Below, in pieces: positions 28,058 to 37,198 of a stretch of DNA of 64,000 nucleotides. The position numbers were made by a program, and so were the translations under genes. Location of the stretch: the NCBI RefSeq assembly GCF_001696535.1, contig NZ_MBQE01000001.1:620001-684000 (forward strand). Reading direction: 5' to 3'. How positions within the stretch are numbered: position 1 is the stretch's first letter; each line of letters begins with the position of its first letter. The notes beneath the pieces are model-generated. The model saw nothing but the letters and a program-made list of their open reading frames with translations, made no database searches and was not told the DNA's origin. The DNA is from Stappia indica (GTDB taxonomy: Bacteria; Pseudomonadota; Alphaproteobacteria; Rhizobiales; Stappiaceae).

Positions 28058-30508
28058 TCAGTACAGGCCGCCGGTGCCGCTCATCACGGCCTGGCCCGCC
28101 TCCGGCGAGACCGTGCGCGGAATGCCGATCTCGTCCTGGAAGCCGATGATCGAATACTCGTCCGGCGGAGCGGTGCCCGGCTTGAAGCCTTCCAGGATCG
28201 TGCCCGGCGTGCCGGCGCCCGCGCGCAGGCCCGTCTGGCGGTTGATCGGGATCAGCTGCAGGCCCTTGGGCACGCGGAACTCGACCGGCGGCGCATCTTT
28301 CAGCGCAGCCTGCATGAAATCGATGAAGATCGGCGCCGCCACCTGGCCGCCCGTCGCACCGCGTCCCATCGGCTTCGGCGTGTCGTAGCCAACGAACACG
28401 CCCACCGTGAGGTCCGGCGTGAAGCCGACGAACCAGGCGTCCTTCTCGTCGTTGGTCGTGCCGGTCTTGCCGGCGACAGGACGGCCGAGAACCTTGACGC
28501 TGGTGGCGGTGCCGCGCTGGACGACGCCTTCCATCATCGAGGTGATCTGATAGGCGGTCATCGGATCGAGGACCTGCTCGCGATTGTCGACCAGCTCCGG
28601 CTCCGGCTGGTTGGCCCAGTGATCGGTGGCGCAGGTCTCGCAGATCCGCTCCTCGTGCCGGTAGACGGTCTTGCCGTAGCGGTCCTGGATGCGGTCGATC
28701 AGCGTCGGGTGCACCTGGCGCCCGCCATTGGCGATCATCGCGTAAGCGGTGACCATGCGCATGACCGTGGTCTCGCCCGCGCCCAGCGACATGGACAGGA
28801 CCGGCGTCATCGCATCGTAGATGCCGAAGCGCTTGGCGTATTCGGCGACCAGCGGCATGCCCATGTCTTGGGCAAGACGCACGGTCATCACGTTCCGCGA
28901 CAGCTCGATGCCGACGCGCAGGGTCGAGGGACCGTAGTACTTGCCGCCATAGTTCTGCGGCCGCCACATCGGCAGGCCCGGACCCTGGGCGATCTCGAAC
29001 GGCGCGTCCATGATCACGCTGGAGGGCGTGTAGCCGTTGTCGAGCGCCGCCGCATAGAGGAACGGCTTGAACGCCGAGCCCGGCTGGCGATAGGCCTGCG
29101 TCGCGCGGTTGAACTCGCTCTGAGAGAAGGAGAAGCCGCCGACCATTGCCAGCACGCGACCGGTAAACGGATCCATCGCGACCAGCGCGCCGGAAACGCT
29201 CGGGAACTGGCGCAGCTCGTACCCCTCGCCCTCGCCCTTCTCGACATAGACCACATCGCCCGGCGACAGCACGTCGCCGGCATTGGTCGGCGAACGGCCG
29301 CTGATGCGGGCCCACTTCATGCCGGCGAGCGGCAGGGTGACCCGCTCGCGCTCGGTCGACAGCTGGCCGTTGGTCTCGCGGGTCGGCTGCAGGCCGACCT
29401 CGGCCGCCTCGGCCGAAACCGACAGCACCACGGCCAGACGCCATTCCGGCACGTCGGACATGCCCTCGATCTTGGCGAGTTCGACGCCCCAGTCGGCAGC
29501 GCCCGGCTCGATCTTCTGCACCGGTCCGCGCCAGCCGCCGCGGCGCTGGTCGAAGGCGATCAGGCCGTCCATCAGCGCCTTGCGCGCCATCGCCTGCAGC
29601 TTGGGGTCGAGCGTCGAGCGCACCGACAGGCCGCCTTCGTACAGGCGCTTCTCGCCGTACATCGCGGCGATCTCGCGGCGGACTTCCTCGGAGAAATATT
29701 CTGAGGCGACCAGGTGGGTGCCGCGCGAGCGCAGCTTCACCGCCAGCGGCTTGGCCTTGGCTTCCTCGCCGGCCAGGCTGTCGACATAGCCGTTCTCGAC
29801 CATGCGATCGATGACCCAGTTGCGGCGCTCGATGGCCGCCTCGCGCTCGCGGAACGGATGGTAGTTGTTCGGGCCCTTGGGCAGCGCGGCGAGGTAGGCC
29901 ACCTCTTCCAGCGACAGCTCGTGCACCGACTTGTCGAAATACAGCAGCGAGGCCGCGGCCACGCCATAGGCACCGACGCCGAGATAGATCTCGTTGAGAT
30001 AGAGCTCGAGGATCTCGTCCTTGGTGTAGGCCTGCTCGATGCGCAGGGCCAGGATCGCCTCCTTGACCTTGCGCTCCATCGACACCTCGTTGGTCAGCAG
30101 GAAGTTCTTCGCCACCTGCTGGGTGATCGTCGAGGCGCCCTGCGGGCGACGGCCGGAACCGTAATTGCGCACATAGGCGACCGCGGCGCGGGCGATGCCC
30201 TCCGGATCGATGCCCAGATGCGAATAGAAGTTCTTGTCCTCGGCCGAAATGTAGGCCTGCTTCAGCAGATCCGGGATCGCCTGGATCGGCAGGAACAGGC
30301 GCCGCTCCTTGGCGTATTCGGCCATCAGCTGGCCGTCGGCCGCATGGACGCGGGTCATCACCGGCGGCTCGTAGTTCTTGAGCGCGGTGTAATCCGGCAG
30401 GTCCTCGGACATGTCCTGGAGGAACAGCCAGACGCCCGCGGCCACGAGCAGTCCCAGCACGGCACCGATGCCGAACAGGTAGCCGAAGAGTTTGATCAGG
30501 AACTTCAT
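28058..30508 (-). CDS. mrcA: Class A penicillin-binding protein 1A
   Basis: Bifunctional glycosyltransferase/transpeptidase building peptidoglycan. 816 residues with an N-terminal membrane anchor (about 8-30). The GT51 domain shows AEDKNFYSHLGIDPEGI and STITQQVAKNFLL. An OB-like insert follows. The transpeptidase has the nucleophile serine in RQPGSAFKPF (SxxK), then SRNVMTVRLA (SxN), then VAGKTGTTNDEKDAWFVG (KTG). All catalytic motifs are intact. Located between amiC and prfB, all on the minus strand, which is the usual rhizobial order. Confidence 0.95.
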   Translation of the reverse strand: MKFLIKLFGYLFGIGAVLGLLVAAGVWLFLQDMSEDLPDYTALKNYEPPVMTRVHAADGQLMAEYAKERRLFLPIQAIPDLLKQAYISAEDKNFYSHLGIDPEGIARAAVAYVRNYGSGRRPQGASTITQQVAKNFLLTNEVSMERKVKEAILALRIEQAYTKDEILELYLNEIYLGVGAYGVAAASLLYFDKSVHELSLEEVAYLAALPKGPNNYHPFREREAAIERRNWVIDRMVENGYVDSLAGEEAKAKPLAVKLRSRGTHLVASEYFSEEVRREIAAMYGEKRLYEGGLSVRSTLDPKLQAMARKALMDGLIAFDQRRGGWRGPVQKIEPGAADWGVELAKIEGMSDVPEWRLAVVLSVSAEAAEVGLQPTRETNGQLSTERERVTLPLAGMKWARISGRSPTNAGDVLSPGDVVYVEKGEGEGYELRQFPSVSGALVAMDPFTGRVLAMVGGFSFSQSEFNRATQAYRQPGSAFKPFLYAAALDNGYTPSSVIMDAPFEIAQGPGLPMWRPQNYGGKYYGPSTLRVGIELSRNVMTVRLAQDMGMPLVAEYAKRFGIYDAMTPVLSMSLGAGETTVMRMVTAYAMIANGGRQVHPTLIDRIQDRYGKTVYRHEERICETCATDHWANQPEPELVDNREQVLDPMTAYQITSMMEGVVQRGTATSVKVLGRPVAGKTGTTNDEKDAWFVGFTPDLTVGVFVGYDTPKPMGRGATGGQVAAPIFIDFMQAALKDAPPVEFRVPKGLQLIPINRQTGLRAGAGTPGTILEGFKPGTAPPDEYSIIGFQDEIGIPRTVSPEAGQAVMSGTGGLY

Positions 30509-30791
30509 ATATCCGGCTCGTCTATCCCGGTAATGTCGATCTTGCGTCGCAGCTCACATCGAGGCTCATCGCCTCGACACGCATTCGAAAGCAGGGTGTC
30601 GTGCGGACCAGCCGTCGGGCCTGGCGCGAAGGCGGCCTCGCGGTCATGCCCCTGTTCACGTCCCCTCGCAATAGCGGATTCGGACCGTGACGTCCCTTGG
30701 TTCCGCATTGCAGCAACCCGCTCGGGATCACGCCCCGCAACACCACCTCCATCATCGACCAATATGGCGATGCTGAGGCGGACCCGCCTCT

Positions 30792-32084
30792 CTACTCGAC
30801 CTGCTCCTTCGGCTCGGCCGCCGCATGGCCCGCCGTGCTGCGCGACATCTGCATCGCACCGTCGCCGAAGCGCCGTCCGAAATAGCCGTCGATGGCCGAA
30901 ACCAGAGCCTGCGACATGCGCCCGCGCCACTCGTCGGTGGTCATCAGTTTCTCGTCGAGACGGTTCGAAAGATAGCCGAGCTCGACCAGCGCGGAAGGCA
31001 CGTCATGCGCCGTCAGCACGCGAAACCCCGCGGATCTGTGCGGGTTTTTCACCAGCTGCGCCGTGCCGCGCAGCTCGTTCACCAGCGTGTGCGCGAACAG
31101 GAACGAGAATTTCTTGGTTTCTTGCCGCGCCAGGTCGATCAGGATGTCGGTGACGTCGCCGGGCTCGTTGGCCAGGTCGATGCCGGCGATCACGTCCGAC
31201 CGGTTCTCGCGCTCGGCAAGGGCTGCGGCAATTTCGTCGCTGGCGTTCTCGGACAGCGTGTAGACGCCGGCGCCGCGCACCTGGTCGCGGCCGATTCGCA
31301 CCGAGTCGGCATGGACGGACAGCAGCAGGTCCGCCTCCATCTCGCGGGCGATGTGGACGCGCTCTCGCAAGGGAATGAAGATGTCTTCATCCCGCGTCAT
31401 GTGCACCTCGTAGCGCCCGCTCGCCACCAGCTTGTCGCGCAGCAGCCGGGCGAAATCGAGCACCACCGCCTTTTCCAGCGTTCCGGACGTGCCGCGCGCG
31501 CCGGTGTCGATGCCGCCATGACCGGGGTCGAGCACGATCAGCGGCTTGTCGCGGCGGCGCACGGCCGTCAGCTTGTCGCCCTTTCGCGAGACGAGCGGCG
31601 CCGGCGCCTGCGCGCTCGCCAGAAAGGTTTCGCGGGTGGTGCCGACGAGATCGAGCACCAGACGCGCCGGCTGGTCGGAGACCGGCGGCAGCACGAAAGA
31701 CTTGTCGACCGAGACCGGCCCGGAGGCATCGAGCACGATGCGGGACTTGCCGGCGGCGAACATGCCGAAGCGCCACGCAGTGATCAGGCCGCGCCCGTCC
31801 TGCCCGGCCGTAGGCGGCAGATCGAAGCTCACCTGCGGCAGGTCGATGACGACGCGGTAGGGATCGGAGAGCGTGGAGACGGCGAACTCGACCGGCGCGG
31901 ACAGGTCCATGATGAAGCGGGTGCGCGTCGCATCGCCGGCGACACGAGCTTCGCGCGCGACCGCCGGCCCGCCGGCTTTTGTCGCCTGCGGCGCGGCGGC
32001 CGTCTCGGCCGCGACAGGTCCCGCCGGCAGCGCCAGGCCGGCAGCAAGCGCCAGCAGCCATGTCATGCGTGCGAAGATCGTCAC
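30792..32084 (-). CDS. amiC: N-acetylmuramoyl-L-alanine amidase, AmiC type
   Basis: Periplasmic zinc amidase that splits septal peptidoglycan. 430 residues: signal peptide (hydrophobic LLALAAGLALPAG, cleavage near VAAETA), an AMIN domain (about 45-150) for peptidoglycan/septum targeting, then Amidase_3. Zinc ligands and catalytic residues are in VLDPGHGGIDTGARG, LEKAVVLDFARLL, LSVHADSV and SALVELGYLSNRLDE. Upstream of PBP1A by ~280 bases in which I see no gene. The amidase is divergent from rne across a 0.9-kb interval carrying two candidate cell-cycle motifs. Confidence 0.94.
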   Translation of the reverse strand: MTIFARMTWLLALAAGLALPAGPVAAETAAAPQATKAGGPAVAREARVAGDATRTRFIMDLSAPVEFAVSTLSDPYRVVIDLPQVSFDLPPTAGQDGRGLITAWRFGMFAAGKSRIVLDASGPVSVDKSFVLPPVSDQPARLVLDLVGTTRETFLASAQAPAPLVSRKGDKLTAVRRRDKPLIVLDPGHGGIDTGARGTSGTLEKAVVLDFARLLRDKLVASGRYEVHMTRDEDIFIPLRERVHIAREMEADLLLSVHADSVRIGRDQVRGAGVYTLSENASDEIAAALAERENRSDVIAGIDLANEPGDVTDILIDLARQETKKFSFLFAHTLVNELRGTAQLVKNPHRSAGFRVLTAHDVPSALVELGYLSNRLDEKLMTTDEWRGRMSQALVSAIDGYFGRRFGDGAMQMSRSTAGHAAAEPKEQVE

Positions 32085-32153
32085 TGGATATGCCTCTTGC
32101 CGGTCTCTGCCCGCCCCGCCGGTTTACTGCAGCAAGATGTAGCGCGTCGCAAG

Positions 32154-32168
32154 TTAACCTTTCATTGA
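32154..32168. promoter_or_regulatory. Variant CtrA-like site upstream of amiC
   Basis: TTAA-CCTTTCA-TTGA is one base off the TTAA-N7-TTAA consensus and lies about 70 bases before the amiC start, where a division-amidase promoter would be expected. Weak on its own. Confidence 0.25.
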
Positions 32169-32296
32169 CGATACGACGCAGCGTCCGCAAATGCGAGGCG
32201 CAGACTGCCGGATGCACGCAAAGGTCGGTCGCGGACTGCAAGCGTACTTGCCATATGCCTTTCGCGACCGTAAAAGAAATGCGACGGGTCCGGGAC

Positions 32297-32311
32297 TTGA
32301 ATCTGATTCAA
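32297..32311. promoter_or_regulatory. 15-bp palindrome with paired GANTC sites
   Basis: TTGAATC-T-GATTCAA is perfectly symmetric and contains two GANTC sequences, the target of the alphaproteobacterial CcrM methylase, back to back. It lies about 215 bases from the amiC start and 690 from rne. Confidence 0.5.
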
Positions 32312-33000
32312 CCCCTCTCGTTCTGGTGCCATCTGGCGGCGTCCGGTCAAGCCAACTGTGCTTTCGTAGACAGCGAACGATCACTTGGCAGCGGCGCCCG
32401 GCAGGGTGGCCATCGAATTCGTGCGTTCCCGGTCTGCGTGGCGAAGGCCGAACACCGGGACCCGGTCGATGGTGCCGCGCGTCACCGATGCCCCGAGCCA
32501 GCAATGGCACGCCCCGCATCGACGACGCCCCGCATCCCGGACGCTTGCGTCCCGACCGGCGCTCCGTAGCGCCCTCCGGCCCGCTCCCCTGCGGCGCCGC
32601 GGGAAGCTCGCGACGGATCGAGGCGCATGAAGCGTCCGGCTGCGTTCAGCGCATCCGGTGCACGATGGCGGCAAGGCTGGCCGGAGCCCCGTCTCGGCTT
32701 GCCACCGAGGCCGCATGAGCGCCCGGCAAGGCAGCCGACAGGACTGATACATCCGGCCCGCCGCAAGGCGGTGGCCGCCGCAACATGGCTTACTGGGCGC
32801 TGCAATGAACCAATGCGCGAAGACGATCCACAACGGACACGAGGCCGCCGTCACCGGCGTCGCCGGGTCCGGACGGATCGCCGCGCGGTGCAGCACCCCT
32901 TCGTCTTTCATCACACCACAGAACAGAACGACCGCCCTCGCGCGGATCCGGACGAGCGTGACAAGCCGCCCGGGCGCGACGGTCGTGGAGACACCCATCA

Positions 33001-35637
33001 ATGGCAAACAAGATGCTTATCGATGCCGCGCACCCGGAGGAGACCCGGGTCGTCGTGGTGCGCGGAAACAGGGTCGAGGAATTTGATTTCGAGGCCGCGA
33101 ACCGCAAGCAGCTTCGCGGCAACATCTATCTGGCCAAGGTAACGCGCGTCGAGCCGTCGCTGCAGGCCGCCTTCGTCGATTACGGCGGCAACCGTCATGG
33201 CTTCCTGGCCTTCGGCGAGATCCATCCCGACTACTACCAGATCCCGATGGCCGACCGTCAGGCGCTCATCGAGGAGGAGGAAGCCGAGGCCGCCCGCGCC
33301 GACGAGGACGAGCGTCCCTCGCGCCGCAAGGCCAAGGCCGCCAAGCCCGCCGAGCAGGAGAACGGCGAAGTCGTCGCCTCCGAGGAGACCGAGAACGGCG
33401 AAGACGACGTCGAGTCGGTCGGCGCGGAAGACGCGCTGGAGGAGCTCCCCCAGCGCGCCCGCAAACACCGCAAGCAGTACAAGATCCAGGAAGTGATCAA
33501 GCGCCGGCAGGTGCTGCTGGTGCAGGTCGTCAAGGAAGAGCGCGGCAACAAGGGCGCTGCTCTGACCACCTACCTGTCGCTGGCCGGCCGCTACTCGGTG
33601 CTGATGCCGAACACCGCCCGCGGCGGCGGCATCTCGCGCAAAATCACCACCCCGACCGACCGCAAGCGCCTGAAGAAGATCGCCTCCGAGCTGGAAGTGC
33701 CGCAGGGCATGGGCGTGATCCTGCGCACCGCCGGCGCCAGCCGCACCAAGGCCGAGATCAAGCGCGATTTCGAATACCTGATGCGGCTTTGGGAGAATGT
33801 GCGCGACCTGACGCTGCAATCGTCGGCGCCCTACCTCGTCTATGAGGAGGGGTCGCTGATCAAGCGCTCGATCCGCGACCTCTACAACAAGGACATCGAC
33901 CAGGTCCTGGTGGCCGGCGACGAAGGCTATCGCGAGGCCAAGGACTTCATGCGCATGCTCATGCCGAGCCATGCCAAGAACGTCCAGCCCTACAAGGACG
34001 CGACGCCGGTCTTCTCGCGCTTCATGGTCGAGAGCCAGCTCGATGCGATGTTCTCGCCGCAGGTGACGCTGAAGTCGGGCGGCTACATCGTCATCAACCA
34101 GACCGAGGCGCTGGTCGCCATCGACGTCAACTCCGGCAAGTCGACGCGCGAGCACAATATCGAGGACACCGCCGTCCAGACGAACCTGGAAGCGGCGGAG
34201 GAAGTGGCGCGCCAGCTGAGGCTGCGCGACCTTGCCGGCCTGATCGTGATCGACTTCATCGACATGGAGGAGAACAAGAACAATCGGGCCGTCGAGCGCA
34301 AGCTGAAGGACTGCCTGAAGAACGACCGGGCGCGTATCCAGGTCGGCCGCATCTCGCATTTCGGCCTTCTGGAAATGTCGCGCCAGCGCATCCGCACCGG
34401 CGTTCTGGAAAGCTCCATGACCCCCTGCCCGCACTGCCACGGCACGGGCATGATCCGCTCGGTGGAATCGGTGGCGCTGCATGTGCTGCGCTCGCTTGAG
34501 GACCACCTGCTGAAGGGCGCGACGCACAATCTGATCGTCCGCACGACGACCGAGGCGGCGCTCTACATCCTCAACCAGAAGCGCGGCCACCTGGCCGACC
34601 TGGAGGCCCGCTTCGGCCTCGAGGTGACGGTCCAGGCCGGCCACATGGACAGCGGCCAGCACTACGTGCTGGAGCGCGGCGAGCCGGTCGAGGCGCGCCC
34701 GGACGCGGCGCCGCGGATGATCCAGCCCTCCACCGTCATGCCGATGTCGGTGGAAGAGGCCGAAGAGATCGACGAGGTCGAGATCGAAGAGGACGAAGAG
34801 GAGACGCCGCGCGGCACCTCCTCCGCCCGCGACCGCGACGAGAGCGACGACGAGAATGGCGGCCGCAAGCGCCGTCGTCGCCGCCGCCGCCGGCGGTCGG
34901 GCTCCGACGACGACCAGCAGCAGGCCCGCCAGGCCGATGCCGATGACGGCGACGACGACGGCGATAGCGACAACGAAGGCGAAGCCAGCGCCGCAGAGCG
35001 CCAGGAAGACGGCGACGACGACGAGCGCTCGCGCCGCAAGCGCCGCCGCGGCCGCCGGGGCGGTCGCCGCAGCCGCCGCGATGGCGAGAACGGTGAAGCC
35101 GGCGAAAACGGCGAGAACGGCGACGCGGTCGCGCAGGGCTCCGACGACAACGACGGTGCCGGCGATGCGACCGGGGACAACGTGAGCGAGGGCGACGCCC
35201 CCGAGGCGGTCGCCGAGCAGGCGGCGAGCGCGGACGAGGCTCCGGCCGAGGTCGCAATCGAGACGCCGGCCGAGGCGCCCGCAGAGCCGGAAGCCTCTGA
35301 GGCCACTGAAGTCTCTGAAGCCTCCGACGCCGGGACCACGGCCGACGACGCGCCGGCTGCCGGGACCGAGACGCCTGCGGACGTGGTGGCCGAGCCGGCT
35401 GCCGAGGTCGCGGAAGCTGCTGAAGAGACGAGCGAAACCGCTTCCGAAGAGGCTCCGGTCGAGGTTGCCGCGGAGGAGGTTTCCGAACCTGCCGAGCCCG
35501 AGGCGCCTGCCGAACCGGCGGCACCGAGCGAGCCGGTGGTGGTGCGCGAGACCGTCTCCAGGGACGGCAGCACCGAGGAAACCGACCCGGACGGCCCGAA
35601 GCGGTCCGGCTGGTGGCAGCGCCGCGGTTTCTTCTGA
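33001..35637 (+). CDS. rne: Ribonuclease E
   Basis: Essential endoribonuclease for mRNA decay and rRNA/tRNA processing; scaffold of the degradosome. 878 residues. N-terminal S1 domain (starts about 35, NIYLAKVTRVEPSLQAAFVDYGG) is interrupted by a ~75-residue acidic insert typical of alphaproteobacteria. The catalytic Mg-binding aspartates lie in ALVAIDVNSGKST and LIVIDFIDMEE; the Zn-link is MTPCPHCHGTGM. From about residue 590 to the end the protein is low-complexity: alternating RRRR and EDDD blocks, then a Pro/Ala/Glu-rich stretch, closing GWWQRRGFF, a conserved alphaproteobacterial terminus. Strong terminator after the stop. Confidence 0.96.
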   Translation: MANKMLIDAAHPEETRVVVVRGNRVEEFDFEAANRKQLRGNIYLAKVTRVEPSLQAAFVDYGGNRHGFLAFGEIHPDYYQIPMADRQALIEEEEAEAARADEDERPSRRKAKAAKPAEQENGEVVASEETENGEDDVESVGAEDALEELPQRARKHRKQYKIQEVIKRRQVLLVQVVKEERGNKGAALTTYLSLAGRYSVLMPNTARGGGISRKITTPTDRKRLKKIASELEVPQGMGVILRTAGASRTKAEIKRDFEYLMRLWENVRDLTLQSSAPYLVYEEGSLIKRSIRDLYNKDIDQVLVAGDEGYREAKDFMRMLMPSHAKNVQPYKDATPVFSRFMVESQLDAMFSPQVTLKSGGYIVINQTEALVAIDVNSGKSTREHNIEDTAVQTNLEAAEEVARQLRLRDLAGLIVIDFIDMEENKNNRAVERKLKDCLKNDRARIQVGRISHFGLLEMSRQRIRTGVLESSMTPCPHCHGTGMIRSVESVALHVLRSLEDHLLKGATHNLIVRTTTEAALYILNQKRGHLADLEARFGLEVTVQAGHMDSGQHYVLERGEPVEARPDAAPRMIQPSTVMPMSVEEAEEIDEVEIEEDEEETPRGTSSARDRDESDDENGGRKRRRRRRRRRSGSDDDQQQARQADADDGDDDGDSDNEGEASAAERQEDGDDDERSRRKRRRGRRGGRRSRRDGENGEAGENGENGDAVAQGSDDNDGAGDATGDNVSEGDAPEAVAEQAASADEAPAEVAIETPAEAPAEPEASEATEVSEASDAGTTADDAPAAGTETPADVVAEPAAEVAEAAEETSETASEEAPVEVAAEEVSEPAEPEAPAEPAAPSEPVVVRETVSRDGSTEETDPDGPKRSGWWQRRGFF

Positions 35638-35657
35638 TCTTGCTTTGATGCACTGAC

Positions 35658-35696
35658 AACGGCGCCCGGGGATATCCGGGCGCCGTTTTCGTTTTT
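35658..35696 (+). terminator. Rho-independent terminator of rne
   Basis: AACGGCGCCCGG and CCGGGCGCCGTT form a 12-bp perfect stem around GGATAT, then TTCGTTTTT. Confidence 0.93.
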
Positions 35697-35700
35697 GCGG

Positions 35701-35747
35701 AATTTCGAGAAATTTCGAGACGGATTTTGCAAAATCCCGTCTCGAAA
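35701..35747. repeat. Tandem 10-mer and 35-bp palindrome after rne
   Basis: AATTTCGAGA occurs twice in tandem (35701-35720). The second copy opens a near-perfect palindrome: TTTCGAGACGG (35713-35723), central ATTTTGCAAAAT plus one unpaired C, and CCGTCTCGAAA (35737-35747). A further CGAGACG-like and GCAAAATCGG copy follows at about 35758-35780. AT-richer than its surroundings; function unknown. Confidence 0.75.
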
Positions 35748-35883
35748 TCGGCGAAAATCGAGACGCGGTCGCAAAATCGGCAAGCGGGCCGGAGCGCTCG
35801 CCAGCGGGGATAACCGCCCCCGCCCCTTCTCTCCCCCGGCGAGTTATTCCCGGGCCCTGCAAAACTTGTCCCCGCGCCCCCTG

Positions 35884-36408
35884 TCAGGGCTTAGCATCTT
35901 CCGCGAAGGCCACATCGGCGATGAGGCCGGGACCGGCGGGCTTGCCGGAGGCGCTGGCGATCTCGGCCAGCGAGACGGAGGCGAGGTCGCCGTCCGGCGC
36001 CAGATGGTAGCCCTTGGTCGCAAGACGCTGCGCCAATGCCTGCGGCGTCAGCTCGAAGAGCGGCGCGACCTCGGCGACGGTGCCGTTCTCGATTGCCGAC
36101 AGGGCGGCGCGCATCGGATTGCCGCCGCTGGTGGCGGTCAGCGCCGGCACGGCGAAGGCCAGCGAGGCAGCGAGGCCGATGACGGCGGGGACGAGAAGCT
36201 GGCGGCGCTTCAGATAGCCGGAAAAGCCGGGCCAGTTGCGCCACAGATGTAGGACGACGGGCGCGAGCAGCAGCATCGACAGCCATTCGTGCATGCCATG
36301 GAAGGCGGCGGAGCCCCAATGGAAGAACAGGGCGACGCCGGACACGGCGGAGACGGCGAAAAGAACGATGGTGAAAGTGGTTCCGTGGGTTTTCAGGACG
36401 CGAAGCAT
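35884..36408 (-). CDS. DUF4405-like membrane protein
   Basis: 174-residue protein beginning MLRVLKTHGTTFTIVLFAVSAVSG. It has an N-terminal pair of membrane segments (about 10-32 and 42-62, with HGMHEWLSMLLLAPVVLHLWRNW) and a third (about 80-100). The two histidine-bearing helices resemble the heme-binding helices of DUF4405 / cytochrome-b-like proteins. The last ~70 residues are soluble and carry FELTPQALAQRLATKGYHLAP. Start chosen at 36408, where the membrane domain begins; the open frame upstream to 36561 is Pro/Arg-rich and overlaps repeats. Confidence 0.6.
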   Translation of the reverse strand: MLRVLKTHGTTFTIVLFAVSAVSGVALFFHWGSAAFHGMHEWLSMLLLAPVVLHLWRNWPGFSGYLKRRQLLVPAVIGLAASLAFAVPALTATSGGNPMRAALSAIENGTVAEVAPLFELTPQALAQRLATKGYHLAPDGDLASVSLAEIASASGKPAGPGLIADVAFAEDAKP

Positions 36409-36572
36409 GATGCTCTCCGAACTGGTCTGCCTCCTCTGCGCCAAGGCGTGCCAGAGGCGCGGAACACCGGCAACGGGCAAGCTGTAACGGTCTGTCGCAA
36501 GGCCGGGCGCCGCGACAGATCTGGACAGTTTTGGCGGGCGGAGGGGGTGCGAGGGCGGCACCTGCGCTTGGG

Positions 36573-36631
36573 CCTCTCCTTGCGTCTTCCCGGACGAGGC
36601 CGAAGGCCGAAGATCCGGGACCGGAGAGGCA
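36573..36631 (+). repeat. 59-bp direct repeat, copy 1
   Basis: Begins CCTCTCCTTGCG and ends GGAGAGGCA; matches copy 2 except one T/C difference. The ends are themselves inverted (CCTCTCC / GGAGAGG), so each copy can fold into a long hairpin. Confidence 0.85.
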
Positions 36632-36659
36632 TGGCGGCGGCGCAGTTCCTGCGCTCAGA

Positions 36660-36718
36660 CCTCTCCTCGCGTCTTCCCGGACGAGGCCGAAGGCCGAAGA
36701 TCCGGGACCGGAGAGGCA
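36660..36718 (+). repeat. 59-bp direct repeat, copy 2
   Basis: Begins CCTCTCCTCGCG and ends GGAGAGGCA, 87 bases after copy 1. Terminal CCTCTCC / GGAGAGG symmetry as in copy 1. Confidence 0.85.
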
Positions 36719-36779
36719 CGGCGGGTGTGGGGCGTTCGGGAGCGCGCCTCATAAGCCCTCGGCTCTCCGGTCCCGGGTC

Positions 36780-36828
36780 GCGCTGCGCTTGCCCGGGATG
36801 ACGAACCGAGAGGGCGGTGCGTGCGGGA
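36780..36828 (+). repeat. ~49-bp repeat, copy A
   Basis: GCGCTGCGCTTGCCCGGGAT followed by GACGAACCGAGAGG; resembles copy B at 37150 with a few substitutions. Confidence 0.7.
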
Positions 36829-37149
36829 AGAACGCCGTCCAGGGGGACGAAAGGAGGGAGCAGAGCGTGGGGGAAGAGCGCGGGAGGGGAGCGTGTTGCC
36901 ACAGCTTCCGCCCTTCCCCCTCGGCTGTCACGCCTGCGCAGGCAGGCGTCCAGTATCCGCCGGGGCGGATGGTGGCGCTACGGTAGGAGCTTTTTCGCCT
37001 TCCGGCAAAACCGCAGAGGTTCCAATCGCGGCCGTTCGTGGTTACTGGATCCCGGTCTTCGGCTGCGCCGAAACCGGGACGACAGGCGGAGCGTGGGTTT
37101 GCGTGGGCACGTCCTCGCCGCCGCTCTGGCAACCAATGGGCCCCGGCGC

Positions 37150-37198
37150 GCGCTGCGCTTGGCCGGGGTGACGAACCGAGAGGACGGTGCGTGGGAGC
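37150..37198 (+). repeat. ~49-bp repeat, copy B
   Basis: GCGCTGCGCTTGGCCGGGGT followed by GACGAACCGAGAGG and CGGTGCGTGG; the similarity to copy A continues into CGCCGTC on the right. Confidence 0.7.

Larger units (their letters stand above)
32085..33000. other. Long divergent interval amiC/rne (rne leader)
   Basis: 916 bases with no protein frame that looks real. It must carry the amiC promoter on the minus strand and the rne promoter and 5' leader on the plus strand. RNase E leaders are typically long and mediate autoregulation in other bacteria, so part of this probably folds into RNA structure. Two short elements stand out near the amiC end: a variant CtrA-like site at 32154-32168 and a 15-bp palindrome at 32297-32311. 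Confidence 0.6.

Noticed and set aside
32154-32519. Minus-strand frame in the amiC/rne interval as a small gene
   Set aside because: Pro/Arg-rich, crosses the GANTC palindrome and the candidate regulatory sites, and shows no conserved motif or ribosome site.
32998-35862. Long minus-strand frame opposite rne
   Set aside because: Arises from the acidic/Arg-rich repeats of rne read in antisense; repetitive (many L/V/A runs) and motif-free.
36573-36718. Repeats considered as a CRISPR array
   Set aside because: Only two 59-bp copies with a 28-base gap, larger than CRISPR repeats and not regularly spaced; no cas genes nearby.
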